Source: Paragemmobacter kunshanensis (lineage in GTDB: Bacteria; Pseudomonadota; Alphaproteobacteria; Rhodobacterales; Rhodobacteraceae). From it: DNA of 64,000 nt. Both the position numbers and the translations under genes were made by a program. The notes beneath the pieces were generated by a model. It was given only the letters and a program-made list of their open reading frames with translations. It searched no databases and was not told the DNA's origin. Positions within the stretch are counted from its first letter, which is position 1, and the number at the start of each line of letters is the position of its first letter. Below are positions 44,765-53,568 of the stretch, piece after piece. The stretch lies in NCBI RefSeq assembly GCF_011059185.1, contig NZ_JAALFE010000018.1:21308-85307 (forward strand), written 5' to 3'.

Positions 44765-45799
44765 ATGCGGATTTACAGCGATCTGGCCGAGACCATCGGC
44801 AACACGCCCCTGATCAAGCTGAAACATGCCAGCGAGATGACGGGTTGCACGATCCTTGGGAAATGCGAATTCCTCAATCCCGGGCAGTCGGTCAAGGATC
44901 GCGCGGCGCTCTACATCATCCGCGATGCTGTGGCGCGGGGGGCGTTGAAGCCGGGCGGCACGATCGTCGAGGGGACGGCGGGCAATACGGGCATCGGGCT
45001 GGCGCTGGTGGGGGCCTCGATGGGGTTCCGCACGGTGATCGTGATCCCGGAAACCCAGAGCCAGGAAAAGAAGGACATGCTGCGCCTGGCCGGGGCGGAA
45101 CTGGTGCAGGTTCCGGCGGCACCCTATCGCAATCCCAACAACTATGTCCGCTATTCCGGGCGTCTGGCCGAAGCCCTGGCGCGGACCGAGCCGAACGGCG
45201 CGGTCTGGGCGAACCAGTTCGACAATGTGGCGAACCGGCAGGCCCATGTGGAGACGACGGGGCCCGAGATCTGGGATCAGACCGGGGGCAAGGTGGATGG
45301 GTTCATCTGCGCTGTCGGATCGGGGGGCACGCTGGCCGGGGTGGCCATGGCGCTGCAGCCCAAGGGCGTGAAGATCGGGCTGGCCGATCCCGAGGGGGCG
45401 GCGCTGCATTCCTTCTACACGACCGGCGCGCTTGATGCGCCGGGCAGTTCGATCACCGAAGGGATCGGGCAGGGGCGGATCACTGCCAATCTGGAAGGGC
45501 TGACCCCGGATTACAGCTATCGCATCCCCGATGCCGAGGCGCTGCCGCTGGTCTTTGACATGCTGCAGGACGAGGGGCTGTGCCTGGGTGGGTCGTCGGG
45601 CATCAACATCGCCGGGGCGATCCGCATGGCGCGGGACATGGGGCCGGGGCACACCATCGTCACCATCCTGTGCGACTATGGCAATCGCTATCAGTCCAAG
45701 CTCTATAATCCTGCCTTCCTGAAGGAAAAGGGCCTGCCGGTTCCGGCCTGGCTGGACCGCGCGCCGCGGGCGATCCCGACCGTCTTCGAGGACGCATGA
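44765..45799 (+). CDS. cysK: Cysteine synthase family protein (O-acetylserine sulfhydrylase type)
   Basis: A 344-aa fold-type II PLP enzyme. The PLP lysine is in NPGQSVKDRAALYI, the asparagine loop is in EGTAGNTGIGLALVG, and the glycine-rich phosphate loop is in VGSGGTLAG. It makes cysteine from O-acetylserine and sulfide. The ATG at 44765 gives the family start MRIYSDLAETIGNTPLIKL; a GTG at 44750 is in frame. R. sphaeroides cysK is one of the loci linked to tellurite resistance, and trgAB lies 9 kb upstream. The stop overlaps the next start (ATGA). Confidence 0.92.
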   Translation: MRIYSDLAETIGNTPLIKLKHASEMTGCTILGKCEFLNPGQSVKDRAALYIIRDAVARGALKPGGTIVEGTAGNTGIGLALVGASMGFRTVIVIPETQSQEKKDMLRLAGAELVQVPAAPYRNPNNYVRYSGRLAEALARTEPNGAVWANQFDNVANRQAHVETTGPEIWDQTGGKVDGFICAVGSGGTLAGVAMALQPKGVKIGLADPEGAALHSFYTTGALDAPGSSITEGIGQGRITANLEGLTPDYSYRIPDAEALPLVFDMLQDEGLCLGGSSGINIAGAIRMARDMGPGHTIVTILCDYGNRYQSKLYNPAFLKEKGLPVPAWLDRAPRAIPTVFEDA

Positions 45800-48417
45800 C
45801 GCCCGGGCGGCGGCCAGCGGCCGCAAGGATGCGCGGCGGGCTGGTTGCGCTGATCCTGGCGGGGCTGATCGGTCTTGCGCCGGGGGCGCGGGCGCAGGAG
45901 GCGACGGGGCAGGCCCCGGCGACCGAGGCTCCGGCCACCGGAGGCACTGCCACCGGAGGCACGGCAACGGGGGGCACGGCAACGGGGGGCACGGCAACGG
46001 GGGGCACGGCGACCGGGGCCGTCGTCACCACGACGACGACGCCTGCCAATCCGGCGGGGCGGGGGACGGCGGTCGTCGTGTCCAAGGGCGCGGGCAAGAC
46101 CAATGCGCTGGACTATGACGCCTGGGAACGCGCGGCCGACCGGGCCGAGACGACGCTTGCCGATCCCGATATCGACAGCCGCATCATCGAGACCCTGCGC
46201 AACCAGCTTGTCGATTGGCGCGCGGCCTTTCTGGTGGCGCAGAACACCAATTCCAGCCGGATCGCCACGCTGCGCGACCAGATCGCCGCGCTTGGCCCGG
46301 CCCCCGCCGAGGGCGAGACCGAGGCCGAAGAGATCGCCCTGCGCCGCCAGCAACTGACGGATCAGCTTGTCCGCTTGCAGGCCCCCGGCATCGCCGCCGA
46401 AGAGGCCTATCGCCGCGCCGACGGCCTGATCGGCGAGGTGGACCGCATCCTGCGTGAACGGCAGGCGAGCCAGCTGATGCAGCTTTGGCCCTCGCCCATC
46501 AATCCGGCCAACTGGCCCGAGGCGCTGGCGGTCTTGCGGGATGTGACGCTGGCAGTCTGGACCGAAACCACCTTGCGCTGGATGCGGGCGGAGACGCGGC
46601 AGGGCTTTCTGGACAATCTGCCGCTGATCCTTGTGCTGGTTCTGGCGGGAACGGGCCTGATGGCGGTGGCGGGGCGGATCCTTGCCGCGGCCCAGACGCG
46701 CCTGCCCAAGCCGCGCACGCTGCGCGGGCGACGGGTGGTTTCGCTGATCGTGTCGATGATGCAGATCGTGCTGCCTACGATCGGGGCGGTGGCGATGGCG
46801 CATGCGCTGACCCTTTCGGGCATGTTCGGCCCTGTGGGCACCGCCGCCGTGGAGGCGCTGCCCGCGGTCATCTTTGCGGTGTTCACGGCCAACTGGCTGG
46901 GCACGCTGGTCTTTCCGGTGGAAGAGGGGCTGGACAGCGCCGGACTGCCCGTGCCGGAGCGCCGGGCCGAGGGCCGGTTCCTTGCGCGCAGCATCGGGCT
47001 TGTGCTGGGGGTCGAGGCGCTGCGGCAGGCCGTGCTGGCGGTGGTCAACCATTCCGATGCGGCCAGCGCGGTTTTGGGTTTCCCGGTGCTGGCGACGATG
47101 GCCGTGCTGATCTTCCGCATGGGGCAATTGCTGCGCCGCCATGTGCGCGGCGCGGTGGCGGGCGAAGAGGGCGCGACCTTCGGCCTGCGGGTTCTGGGCC
47201 TTTTGGCGCGCGGGGTGATGCTGACGGGGCTGGCCGGGGTTCTGCTGGGGGCGGTGGGCTATATCGCGGCGGCGACGGCGCTGGTTTATCCTTCGGTGAT
47301 CTCGCTGGGGCTGGTGGCGGTGCTGTTCGTGGCGCAGCGCCTTGTCGGGGATCTCTACGGGCTGATCACCCGGTCGGATGCGGCGGATCAGGAGGGGCTG
47401 ATCCCGGTGCTGATCGGCTTTGCGATGACGCTTGCCTCCTTGCCGCTGTTCGCGCTGGTCTGGGGGGCGCGGGCCGATGACATCACCGAGTTGTGGCAGC
47501 GCTTTCTGGCAGGTTTCCAGGTCGGGGCGACGCGGGTTTCGCCCACGGATTTCCTGATCTTCGCGATCATCTTCGCGGGCGGCTACATGCTGACGCGGCT
47601 GTTCCAGGGGGCGCTGAAAGGGTCGATCCTGCCGCGCACCAGCCTGGATCAGGGCGGGCAGAATGCCGTGATCTCGGGGACCGGCTATATCGGGATCTTC
47701 CTTGCCGCGCTTCTGGCGATCAACTTCGCGGGGATCGACCTGTCGGGCCTGGCCATCGTTGCCGGTGCGCTTTCGGTCGGGATCGGGTTCGGCCTGCAGA
47801 ACATCGTGTCGAACTTCGTGTCGGGGATCATCCTGCTGATCGAGCGCCCGGTCAGCGAGGGCGACTGGATCGAGGTGGGCCCGGTGACGGGAACGGTGAA
47901 GTCGATCTCGGTCCGGTCGACCCGGATCCAGACCTTCGACAGGTCCGACGTGATCGTGCCGAATGCCGATCTGGTGACGCAGCAAGTGACGAACTGGACG
48001 CGGTTCAACCTTTCGGGCCGGCTGATCGTGGCGGTGACGGTGGCCTATGGAACGGATACCCGCAAGGTCGAGCGCGTGCTGCGCGAGATCGCCGAGGCGC
48101 AGCCCATGGCGGTGCTGAACCCGCCGCCCGCGGTGGCCTTCATGGGCTTTGGCGCGGATGCGATGAATTTCGAGATCCGGATGATCCTGCGGGATGTCAA
48201 CTTCTCGCTTTCGGTGCGGACAGAGGTGAACCACCAGATCGTGGAGCGTTTTGCCAGCGAGGGGATCGAGATCCCCTTCGCACAGACCGAGGTCTATCTG
48301 CGCAATGTCGATGCGCTGGGCCGGGCGCTTCGCGGGCTGAACGGCGAGGCCGAGGAGGCGGCGCCCATGGCCCGCAGCGCAAAGCGCGCCGCGCGGGACA
48401 AGGGGGAGGAAGAATGA
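45796..48417 (+). CDS. MscS-family mechanosensitive channel (DUF3772-type, large)
   Basis: An 873-aa MscS-superfamily channel. A signal peptide ends near GARAQE, followed by a Thr/Gly-rich linker with five GGTAT repeats (residues 49-73). Next is a periplasmic DUF3772-like helical region (about 100-240) and multiple membrane spans (about 275-640). The MscS pore helix and beta domain are at about 650-800 (LQNIVSNFVSGIILLIERPVSEGDWIEVG, then DVIVPNADLVTQQVTNWT). It is an inner-membrane osmotic safety valve by family. It is ATGA-coupled to cysK before it and to the AlaX-like gene after it. Confidence 0.9.
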   Translation: MTPGRRPAAARMRGGLVALILAGLIGLAPGARAQEATGQAPATEAPATGGTATGGTATGGTATGGTATGGTATGAVVTTTTTPANPAGRGTAVVVSKGAGKTNALDYDAWERAADRAETTLADPDIDSRIIETLRNQLVDWRAAFLVAQNTNSSRIATLRDQIAALGPAPAEGETEAEEIALRRQQLTDQLVRLQAPGIAAEEAYRRADGLIGEVDRILRERQASQLMQLWPSPINPANWPEALAVLRDVTLAVWTETTLRWMRAETRQGFLDNLPLILVLVLAGTGLMAVAGRILAAAQTRLPKPRTLRGRRVVSLIVSMMQIVLPTIGAVAMAHALTLSGMFGPVGTAAVEALPAVIFAVFTANWLGTLVFPVEEGLDSAGLPVPERRAEGRFLARSIGLVLGVEALRQAVLAVVNHSDAASAVLGFPVLATMAVLIFRMGQLLRRHVRGAVAGEEGATFGLRVLGLLARGVMLTGLAGVLLGAVGYIAAATALVYPSVISLGLVAVLFVAQRLVGDLYGLITRSDAADQEGLIPVLIGFAMTLASLPLFALVWGARADDITELWQRFLAGFQVGATRVSPTDFLIFAIIFAGGYMLTRLFQGALKGSILPRTSLDQGGQNAVISGTGYIGIFLAALLAINFAGIDLSGLAIVAGALSVGIGFGLQNIVSNFVSGIILLIERPVSEGDWIEVGPVTGTVKSISVRSTRIQTFDRSDVIVPNADLVTQQVTNWTRFNLSGRLIVAVTVAYGTDTRKVERVLREIAEAQPMAVLNPPPAVAFMGFGADAMNFEIRMILRDVNFSLSVRTEVNHQIVERFASEGIEIPFAQTEVYLRNVDALGRALRGLNGEAEEAAPMARSAKRAARDKGEEE
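45940..46014 (+). repeat. Five 15-bp tandem repeats inside the MscS gene
   Basis: Five in-frame copies of a 15-mer close to GGGGGCACGGCAACG encode GGTAT five times in the linker after the signal peptide. Copies 3 and 4 are identical; copies 1, 2 and 5 differ at one to four bases. Confidence 0.9.
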
Positions 48418-49133
48418 CAGAGCCGCTGTTCCGGGCCGATGCCTATCTGCGCGAGGCCGAGGCCGAGGTGATCGGCCACACCGCCGAGGGCGGCATCCTG
48501 TGCGACCGCAGTCTGTTCTACCCCACGGGCGGGGGTCAGCCGGGGGATTCGGGCCATCTGGTCTGGTCGGGCGGACGGCTGGAGATCGCGACGGCGGTCA
48601 AGGCCGAGGGCGGGGCCATCGCGCTGGTTCCGGCCGAACCCAGCCCGCTGCCGCCGGTCGGATGCCGGGTGACGCAGCGGCTGGACTGGGGGCGCAGGCA
48701 TAGGCACATGCGCATCCATACGGGGCTGCATCTTCTGTCGGTGGTGATCCCCCTGCCGGTGACCGGGGGGCAGATCGGGGCCGAACGCGGGCGGCTGGAT
48801 TTCGACATGCCCGACCCGCCCGAGGATGTGCAGATGCTGGAGGACCGGCTGAATGCGCTGATCGGGCTGGACCTGCCGGTGACGGACAGCTGGATCACCG
48901 ATGCCGAGCTTGAGGCCAATCCGGGGCTGGTGAAGACCATGTCGGTGCGCCCGCCGATGGGGCAGGGGCGGGTGCGGCTGGTCCGCATTGGCGAGGGCCT
49001 GTCGCAGGTGGACCTGCAGCCCTGCGGCGGCACCCATGTGGCCCGCACGGGCGAGGTGGGGCGGGTGGAAATCGGCAGGATCGAGAAGAAGGGCCGCCAA
49101 AACCGGCGGGTGACGATCACCCTTGCGGATTGA
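48414..49133 (+). CDS. Alanyl-tRNA editing protein (AlaX family)
   Basis: A 239-aa stand-alone editing protein related to the AlaRS editing domain, which removes Ser or Gly mischarged on tRNA-Ala. An N-terminal barrel contains FYPTGGGQPGDSG. The zinc motifs are HTGLHLL (HxxxH) and CGGTHV (CxxxH), all intact. The length with the N-terminal TGGGQPGD part indicates the AlaX-M/L type. ATG 48414 overlaps the channel gene stop, suggesting co-transcription with cysK and mscS. Confidence 0.9.
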   Translation: MTEPLFRADAYLREAEAEVIGHTAEGGILCDRSLFYPTGGGQPGDSGHLVWSGGRLEIATAVKAEGGAIALVPAEPSPLPPVGCRVTQRLDWGRRHRHMRIHTGLHLLSVVIPLPVTGGQIGAERGRLDFDMPDPPEDVQMLEDRLNALIGLDLPVTDSWITDAELEANPGLVKTMSVRPPMGQGRVRLVRIGEGLSQVDLQPCGGTHVARTGEVGRVEIGRIEKKGRQNRRVTITLAD

Positions 49134-49183
49134 CACGCAGCCCCCTTGCGCCCCCTGTCCCGCTCGCTTATGCAGTGCCCCAC

Positions 49184-49273
49184 GGACAGTTGGCCGAGTG
49201 GTCGAAGGCGCACGCCTGGAAAGTGTGTAGGCGGGGAACCGTCTCGAGGGTTCGAATCCCTCACTGTCCGCCA
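49184..49273 (+). tRNA. tRNA-Ser (anticodon GGA)
   Basis: A 90-base class II tRNA starting GGACAGTTGGCCGAGTGG and ending ACTGTCC, G, CCA. Anticodon loop CTGGAAA carries GGA. A long variable arm follows (GTGTAGGCGGGGAACCGTCTC), and the T arm is GAGGGTTCGAATCCCTC. It marks the border between conserved genes and the accessory region that begins next. Confidence 0.97.
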
Positions 49274-49299
49274 CTTGCCCCCGCGAAAGCGTTCTCCCG

Positions 49300-49320
49300 A
49301 TCCGGCTGCGGCCGGATTTT
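49300..49320 (+). terminator. Terminator after tRNA-Ser
   Basis: The stem ATCCGGC, loop TGCG, GCCGGAT runs into TTT and TCCGTTGTTTTC, 27 bases after the tRNA. From here to 49542 I see no gene. The sequence becomes less GC-rich around 49420-49510. Confidence 0.8.
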
Positions 49321-49542
49321 TCCGTTGTTTTCGAGGGTTATGCGGGTGGGGCTGTGAACCGGCCCAAGTGCCAGCGGGGCCGAAGTCGGTCTCTCACGGC
49401 AGATATTCTCTGGAGCTGTCAACCAAGCCCGTATGGTTCAGTGAGGTAAACTACTGATTTTGTTAGCTTAATGCGTAATTCCCGCCGCAACTCTTATCGA
49501 ATTCCATGCGCATAGCAAAGCGGACCGGGATCCAACCCCTCT

Positions 49543-50502
49543 TCATCCGTTCGCCCCAGGCTCACCTTGAGTCAACGTGCCCTCTGCCTCCCAGTCTGCG
49601 TAGCACCTCCCGTCGGCAAGCTTCCACAGTATGCGTCCGTTTGCGCTGGCTCCAATCACCGTTGCTGCGGCCGCCGAAGCTGATGTGAAACTGTAATCGC
49701 TGGCGAAGACCAGCATGCTGGCGTCAACGCGAAGGACGCCCGACTTCAGAAGCGTCTCCCGAAGCGCGAGAGTGCCCTTGGGGATAGTAGGCGTTGTGCG
49801 TGCGCGCGCCTTGGAACCTGCCTTTACGACGAAGTCGCCCGATTGAGAGATCATCATTTCCGCAGAAAAGCCTTCCCCCCTGAAAAAGAAAACCGGGCTC
49901 GGGTCGTCTGCCGTCGTAGTCAGTTGCTCCAGTGGCTCAGCTGCCCTGCCGCGCATCTCGCGGAAAAGATCCCAACCAAGCGCACCGACAAGTGTCTTGG
50001 TCTGGTCGACGAACTCTTCCATCGCCGCCCTGTCGGGCAGCGGGAGCTTGCCAGCATCTTCGGACGGACGTTTGCTGTTCGGGACATGCCACCGTGGATT
50101 GCCCCCAACCGCACGGATGAGGCAAGCTTCCACATATCGCGCGTGGCTCTTTGTCAGATTTTCATCTTTGCTGATGAGCACCACGGTATCGGTCCAGTAT
50201 GCCTTCGGGTCACGTCCAGCGTCATTTGAATTATGGGTGTAGAGCCGCGAGCCAATACCCTCAGACTCGCCGATATAGGCGATCAGCCTGTCGGGTTCGT
50301 TTTCGTCTGAGCCAATGAGCAAGTAAACACCAGGACGCTCAATCTCCGGAAATGCCTCCCTTACTCGCCGAAGCTGATTCCTCCGAAAGGCAATTGCTTG
50401 AATGGTCGACATAGAAATCTGTGCGACCCGAATACCGTTTGGGTCGCCATCAAGTAGGAAGATGTTGATCGAACGAGGCTTCAACTCGGGAACTGCTTTC
50501 AC
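49543..50502 (-). CDS. GIY-YIG nuclease domain protein with C-terminal DUF4357
   Basis: A 319-aa protein, last gene of the restriction operon. A GIY-YIG-like module is at about residues 58-130 (GVYLLIGSDEN, RLIAYIGESEGIGSRLYTH, and KSHARYVEACLIR with the conserved Arg/Glu). DUF4357 is at the end (ANGRILWKLADGRCYADWE). Such proteins often ride with type I restriction loci; the function is not established. It starts 6 bases after hsdR stops. It could be a nicking nuclease or a modifier of restriction. GC content is lower than in the core genes. Confidence 0.8.
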   Translation of the reverse strand: MKAVPELKPRSINIFLLDGDPNGIRVAQISMSTIQAIAFRRNQLRRVREAFPEIERPGVYLLIGSDENEPDRLIAYIGESEGIGSRLYTHNSNDAGRDPKAYWTDTVVLISKDENLTKSHARYVEACLIRAVGGNPRWHVPNSKRPSEDAGKLPLPDRAAMEEFVDQTKTLVGALGWDLFREMRGRAAEPLEQLTTTADDPSPVFFFRGEGFSAEMMISQSGDFVVKAGSKARARTTPTIPKGTLALRETLLKSGVLRVDASMLVFASDYSFTSASAAAATVIGASANGRILWKLADGRCYADWEAEGTLTQGEPGANG

Positions 50503-50508
50503 GGACGG

Positions 50509-53500
50509 TTAGGCTGGGGGAGTAGCACGGTTCTCGCTGTTCTGGGCTTCAGCCGCAGTATTGAGCTTGCGATAGGCTTCCGATGACAGCCAACCAGTCA
50601 CGACTTTCTGGAACGACTTGTCATTCATGAACCGAGCGAAGATCTCTTCGTTCTGATCCATGCGTTCAACGAACAGTGTTTCGAGCAGGTTCTTGAAAAC
50701 GAGTTCAAACTTGTCGCCGGGATTTACGGCTGCCGCTTGCCTCAAGGCTGCATCCGAGATCGCCGCTTCCACGATCTGATCGAAGAACAGCTGGTCGGCC
50801 TGATTGAAGTCGGTGCCGAACCGGTCGTTGACGACATCGATGAGTCGCGAGAGCGGCACCGCTTCCTCGTGGAGGACACCGGTTCCGACCTCGGATGGGC
50901 CATCGAGCCGGTTGGCTTGGCCATCATTCAGGCTGATCGAGCCTTCGCTGATCTTCTGAAGGCGGTAGTATTCAAGCCGCACTTCGTCATCGAACTGGTA
51001 GGACGGCCCGGCGCCCCGCTTTGGCAGTTTAGTCGCGAGGTGGCGCAGGAAAACATAGAGGCGTTCGAGGTCGGTGTCCTGATAGGGAATGATCTGGCTG
51101 AGGAATCCGTAGAGACTACAAAAGGCCATCAACTTGCCGCGCCACAGCTCGGCCTCGTCGGGCTTCTCCTCCTGTGTCTCCTTGAAGCGGGCCACGCAAG
51201 GATCAAGCGCGGCATTCATTAACTGATGGTCGTTTGGGCTCTGGCGTTGGCGCGGCTTGAAATAGACGGCGCTGAAACGGTCCAGGTCCGCGACGACATA
51301 GATGCCCTCGGCATCCAGCTCGCTCTTTATCTCATACATCCTGGCCGGATCGACGTCCTCGCCGACCTCCGCGCCTTCGAAGTAGGTCTTGAACGCCTCG
51401 CGGATTTCATCGCGCTCGTTGACGAAATCGAGGACGAACGTGTCTTCCTTCAGGGGGTGGATTCTGTTCAGGCGAGAAAGCGTCTGCACCGCCTGGATGC
51501 CAGCAAGCCGCCGGTCCACATACATCGTGTGCAGCAAGGGTTGATCGAAGCCCGTTTGGTACTTCTCGGCGACGAGCAACACCTGGTATTCCTGCGTCGC
51601 AAAAACCTCTGGCAGTTCCTTCTCACGGACGCCGAGGTTCATGCCTTCCTCGGTGTAGTTGACGTCCTTCAGCTTGTCGTCCGTGACTACGCCTGAGAAT
51701 GCCACCAGCGATTTGATGGCGTAGCCCTTCTCCTTCACGTAGCGATCGAAACTCTGCTTGTAACGAACGGCCTCGAGGCGGGAACCAGTCACCACCATGG
51801 CTTTGGCGCGGCCACCGATCTTGTGCTGCGTTGCGGCGTGGAAGTGCTCAATCATCACTTCGGTTTTCTGAGCGATGTTGTGCGGATGAAGCTTGAGGAA
51901 CCGCGCGAGGGCGCGTGCTGCCTTCTTCCGCTCGACGTTCGGATCATCCTCGCTCGCCTTGAGCAGTCGGAAATAGGTGGCGTAGGTCGTGTAGTGCTTT
52001 AGGACATCGAGGATGAAGCCTTCCTCTATCGCTTGGCGCATTGTGTAGCGATGGGCGGGTTTGCCGTCGCGCCCGAATACCTTGAGCGTCTTGTGCTTCG
52101 GCGTAGCAGTAAACGCGAAGAAACTGAGGTTTGCCTGCCTGCCGCGTTTCGCCATCGACCGATATAGCTCGTCCATGTCGTCTTCGTCGTTCGCCGACAT
52201 GGCTCGCGCAGCCTCTTCGCGAAGGCCCTGCCCGCCGAGAACTTCCTTCAGGTCGGTTGCCGTCTCGCCACCCTGCGAGCTGTGTGCCTCATCGATGATC
52301 ACCGCACACCGGCGCATCTTCAGCACACCTCCTTCGGCGTCGCCTCGCTCTTCGGCGATCTTAGCCAATTGACGCGAGACGAATGGAAACTTCTGAAGGG
52401 TGGTGATGATGATCGGCACGGCACTTTCGAGTGCTTCCGCCAGCTGGCGGGAGTCCTCGTCGATCTTCTGGACGACGCCGTGCTTGTGTTCGAACTGGTA
52501 AATCGTGTCCTGAAGCTGCTTGTCCAGGACCACGCGGTCAGTGATGACGATCACGCTGTCGAAAACCCGCAAGTTCGCTTCGTCATGCAGGGATGCAAGC
52601 CTGTGCGTCAGCCAGCCGATGGTGTTGCTCTTTCCGCTGCCGGCCGAGTGTTCGATCAGATAGTTGTTGCCCACCCCTTCTCTCAACGCCTGGTCGACCA
52701 ACGACCGGACCGCTTCAAGCTGGTGGTACCGCGGAAAGATCATCGTTTCCTTCTTGACCTTTCGACCCTGGTCGTCGCGCTTCTCCTCGACCTGGAGATG
52801 AATGAAGCGCGCCAGGAGGTCGAGCAGGCTGTCTCGTTGCAGCACCTCTTCCCACAGATATGCCGTTCGGTAGCTCCTCCCCTTGGTGTCGGGCGCATTG
52901 CCTGCACCACCGTTGTTGCCCTTGTTGAAGGGCAGGAAGTGGGTGGCCGCACCTGCAAGCCGCGTGGTCATGAACACCGTGTCCGTGTCAGCTGCAAAGT
53001 GGACCAACATGCGCCGCTTGAACTCAAAGATCGGTTCGCGCGGGTCACGATCATGCCGGTACTGGTGCAAGGCGTGCTCGACCGTCTGTCCGGTCATCGG
53101 GTTCTTGAGTTCGACCGACACAACTGGAATGCCATTCACGCTCAGTGCAACGTCCAGTGACTTTTCGGAGGTTTTTGAAAAGCGCAATTGCCGCGTGAGC
53201 CCGACCCTGTTGGCAGCGTAGCGAGCTTCCAGTTCCGGGTTGAGACCGTGCGCCGCCTTGAAGAATGCCACCCGCAGGGTCTTGCCGTAACACTTGAAGC
53301 CGTGACGCAAGGTGGCCAGAGAGCCTTCTCGGTCCATCCACTTGGTCAGATCGGCCAGGACTTGGGAGCCAGTTTTCTCCCCATGGAGCGCCTCCAGAGC
53401 CCTCCATTCCTTCGGCTGTGTGTCGCGGATGAAGGAAAGGACGGTCTCGGGAAAGATGGCGCGATCACGGTCGAATCCTGACGCAGGTTCCGGCACGGCA

Positions 53501-53568
53501 CCATTCGCCAGCATCGTAGCTTCGATGACGGTCTCGAATGCACCTTCTGAATGTCGCGAATGGTTCAT
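50509..53568 (-). CDS. hsdR: Type I restriction enzyme R subunit
   Basis: A 1019-aa HsdR, the motor and nuclease of a type I restriction enzyme. The PD-(D/E)xK nuclease is at the N-terminus (D139, E153 and K155 in VSVELKNP). Walker A is SAGSGKS (308-314) and the DEAH box is IIDEAHSSQ (426-429). Helicase domain 2 includes YQTGFDQPLLHTMYVD. ATG 53568 overlaps the stop of the HNH gene (ATGA). The nuclease and motor motifs are intact, so the enzyme should be active. It cuts unmodified DNA after translocation, with HsdM and HsdS. Confidence 0.94.
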   Translation of the reverse strand: MNHSRHSEGAFETVIEATMLANGAVPEPASGFDRDRAIFPETVLSFIRDTQPKEWRALEALHGEKTGSQVLADLTKWMDREGSLATLRHGFKCYGKTLRVAFFKAAHGLNPELEARYAANRVGLTRQLRFSKTSEKSLDVALSVNGIPVVSVELKNPMTGQTVEHALHQYRHDRDPREPIFEFKRRMLVHFAADTDTVFMTTRLAGAATHFLPFNKGNNGGAGNAPDTKGRSYRTAYLWEEVLQRDSLLDLLARFIHLQVEEKRDDQGRKVKKETMIFPRYHQLEAVRSLVDQALREGVGNNYLIEHSAGSGKSNTIGWLTHRLASLHDEANLRVFDSVIVITDRVVLDKQLQDTIYQFEHKHGVVQKIDEDSRQLAEALESAVPIIITTLQKFPFVSRQLAKIAEERGDAEGGVLKMRRCAVIIDEAHSSQGGETATDLKEVLGGQGLREEAARAMSANDEDDMDELYRSMAKRGRQANLSFFAFTATPKHKTLKVFGRDGKPAHRYTMRQAIEEGFILDVLKHYTTYATYFRLLKASEDDPNVERKKAARALARFLKLHPHNIAQKTEVMIEHFHAATQHKIGGRAKAMVVTGSRLEAVRYKQSFDRYVKEKGYAIKSLVAFSGVVTDDKLKDVNYTEEGMNLGVREKELPEVFATQEYQVLLVAEKYQTGFDQPLLHTMYVDRRLAGIQAVQTLSRLNRIHPLKEDTFVLDFVNERDEIREAFKTYFEGAEVGEDVDPARMYEIKSELDAEGIYVVADLDRFSAVYFKPRQRQSPNDHQLMNAALDPCVARFKETQEEKPDEAELWRGKLMAFCSLYGFLSQIIPYQDTDLERLYVFLRHLATKLPKRGAGPSYQFDDEVRLEYYRLQKISEGSISLNDGQANRLDGPSEVGTGVLHEEAVPLSRLIDVVNDRFGTDFNQADQLFFDQIVEAAISDAALRQAAAVNPGDKFELVFKNLLETLFVERMDQNEEIFARFMNDKSFQKVVTGWLSSEAYRKLNTAAEAQNSENRATPPA

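Noticed and set aside
49274..49542. A tyrosine integrase or tRNA-end repeat next to tRNA-Ser
   Set aside because: No integrase frame and no repeat of the tRNA 3' end were seen here or elsewhere in the window.
52282..53160. A 292-codon plus-strand frame inside hsdR
   Set aside because: It lies antisense to the conserved helicase region of hsdR and has no ribosome site or recognisable domain.
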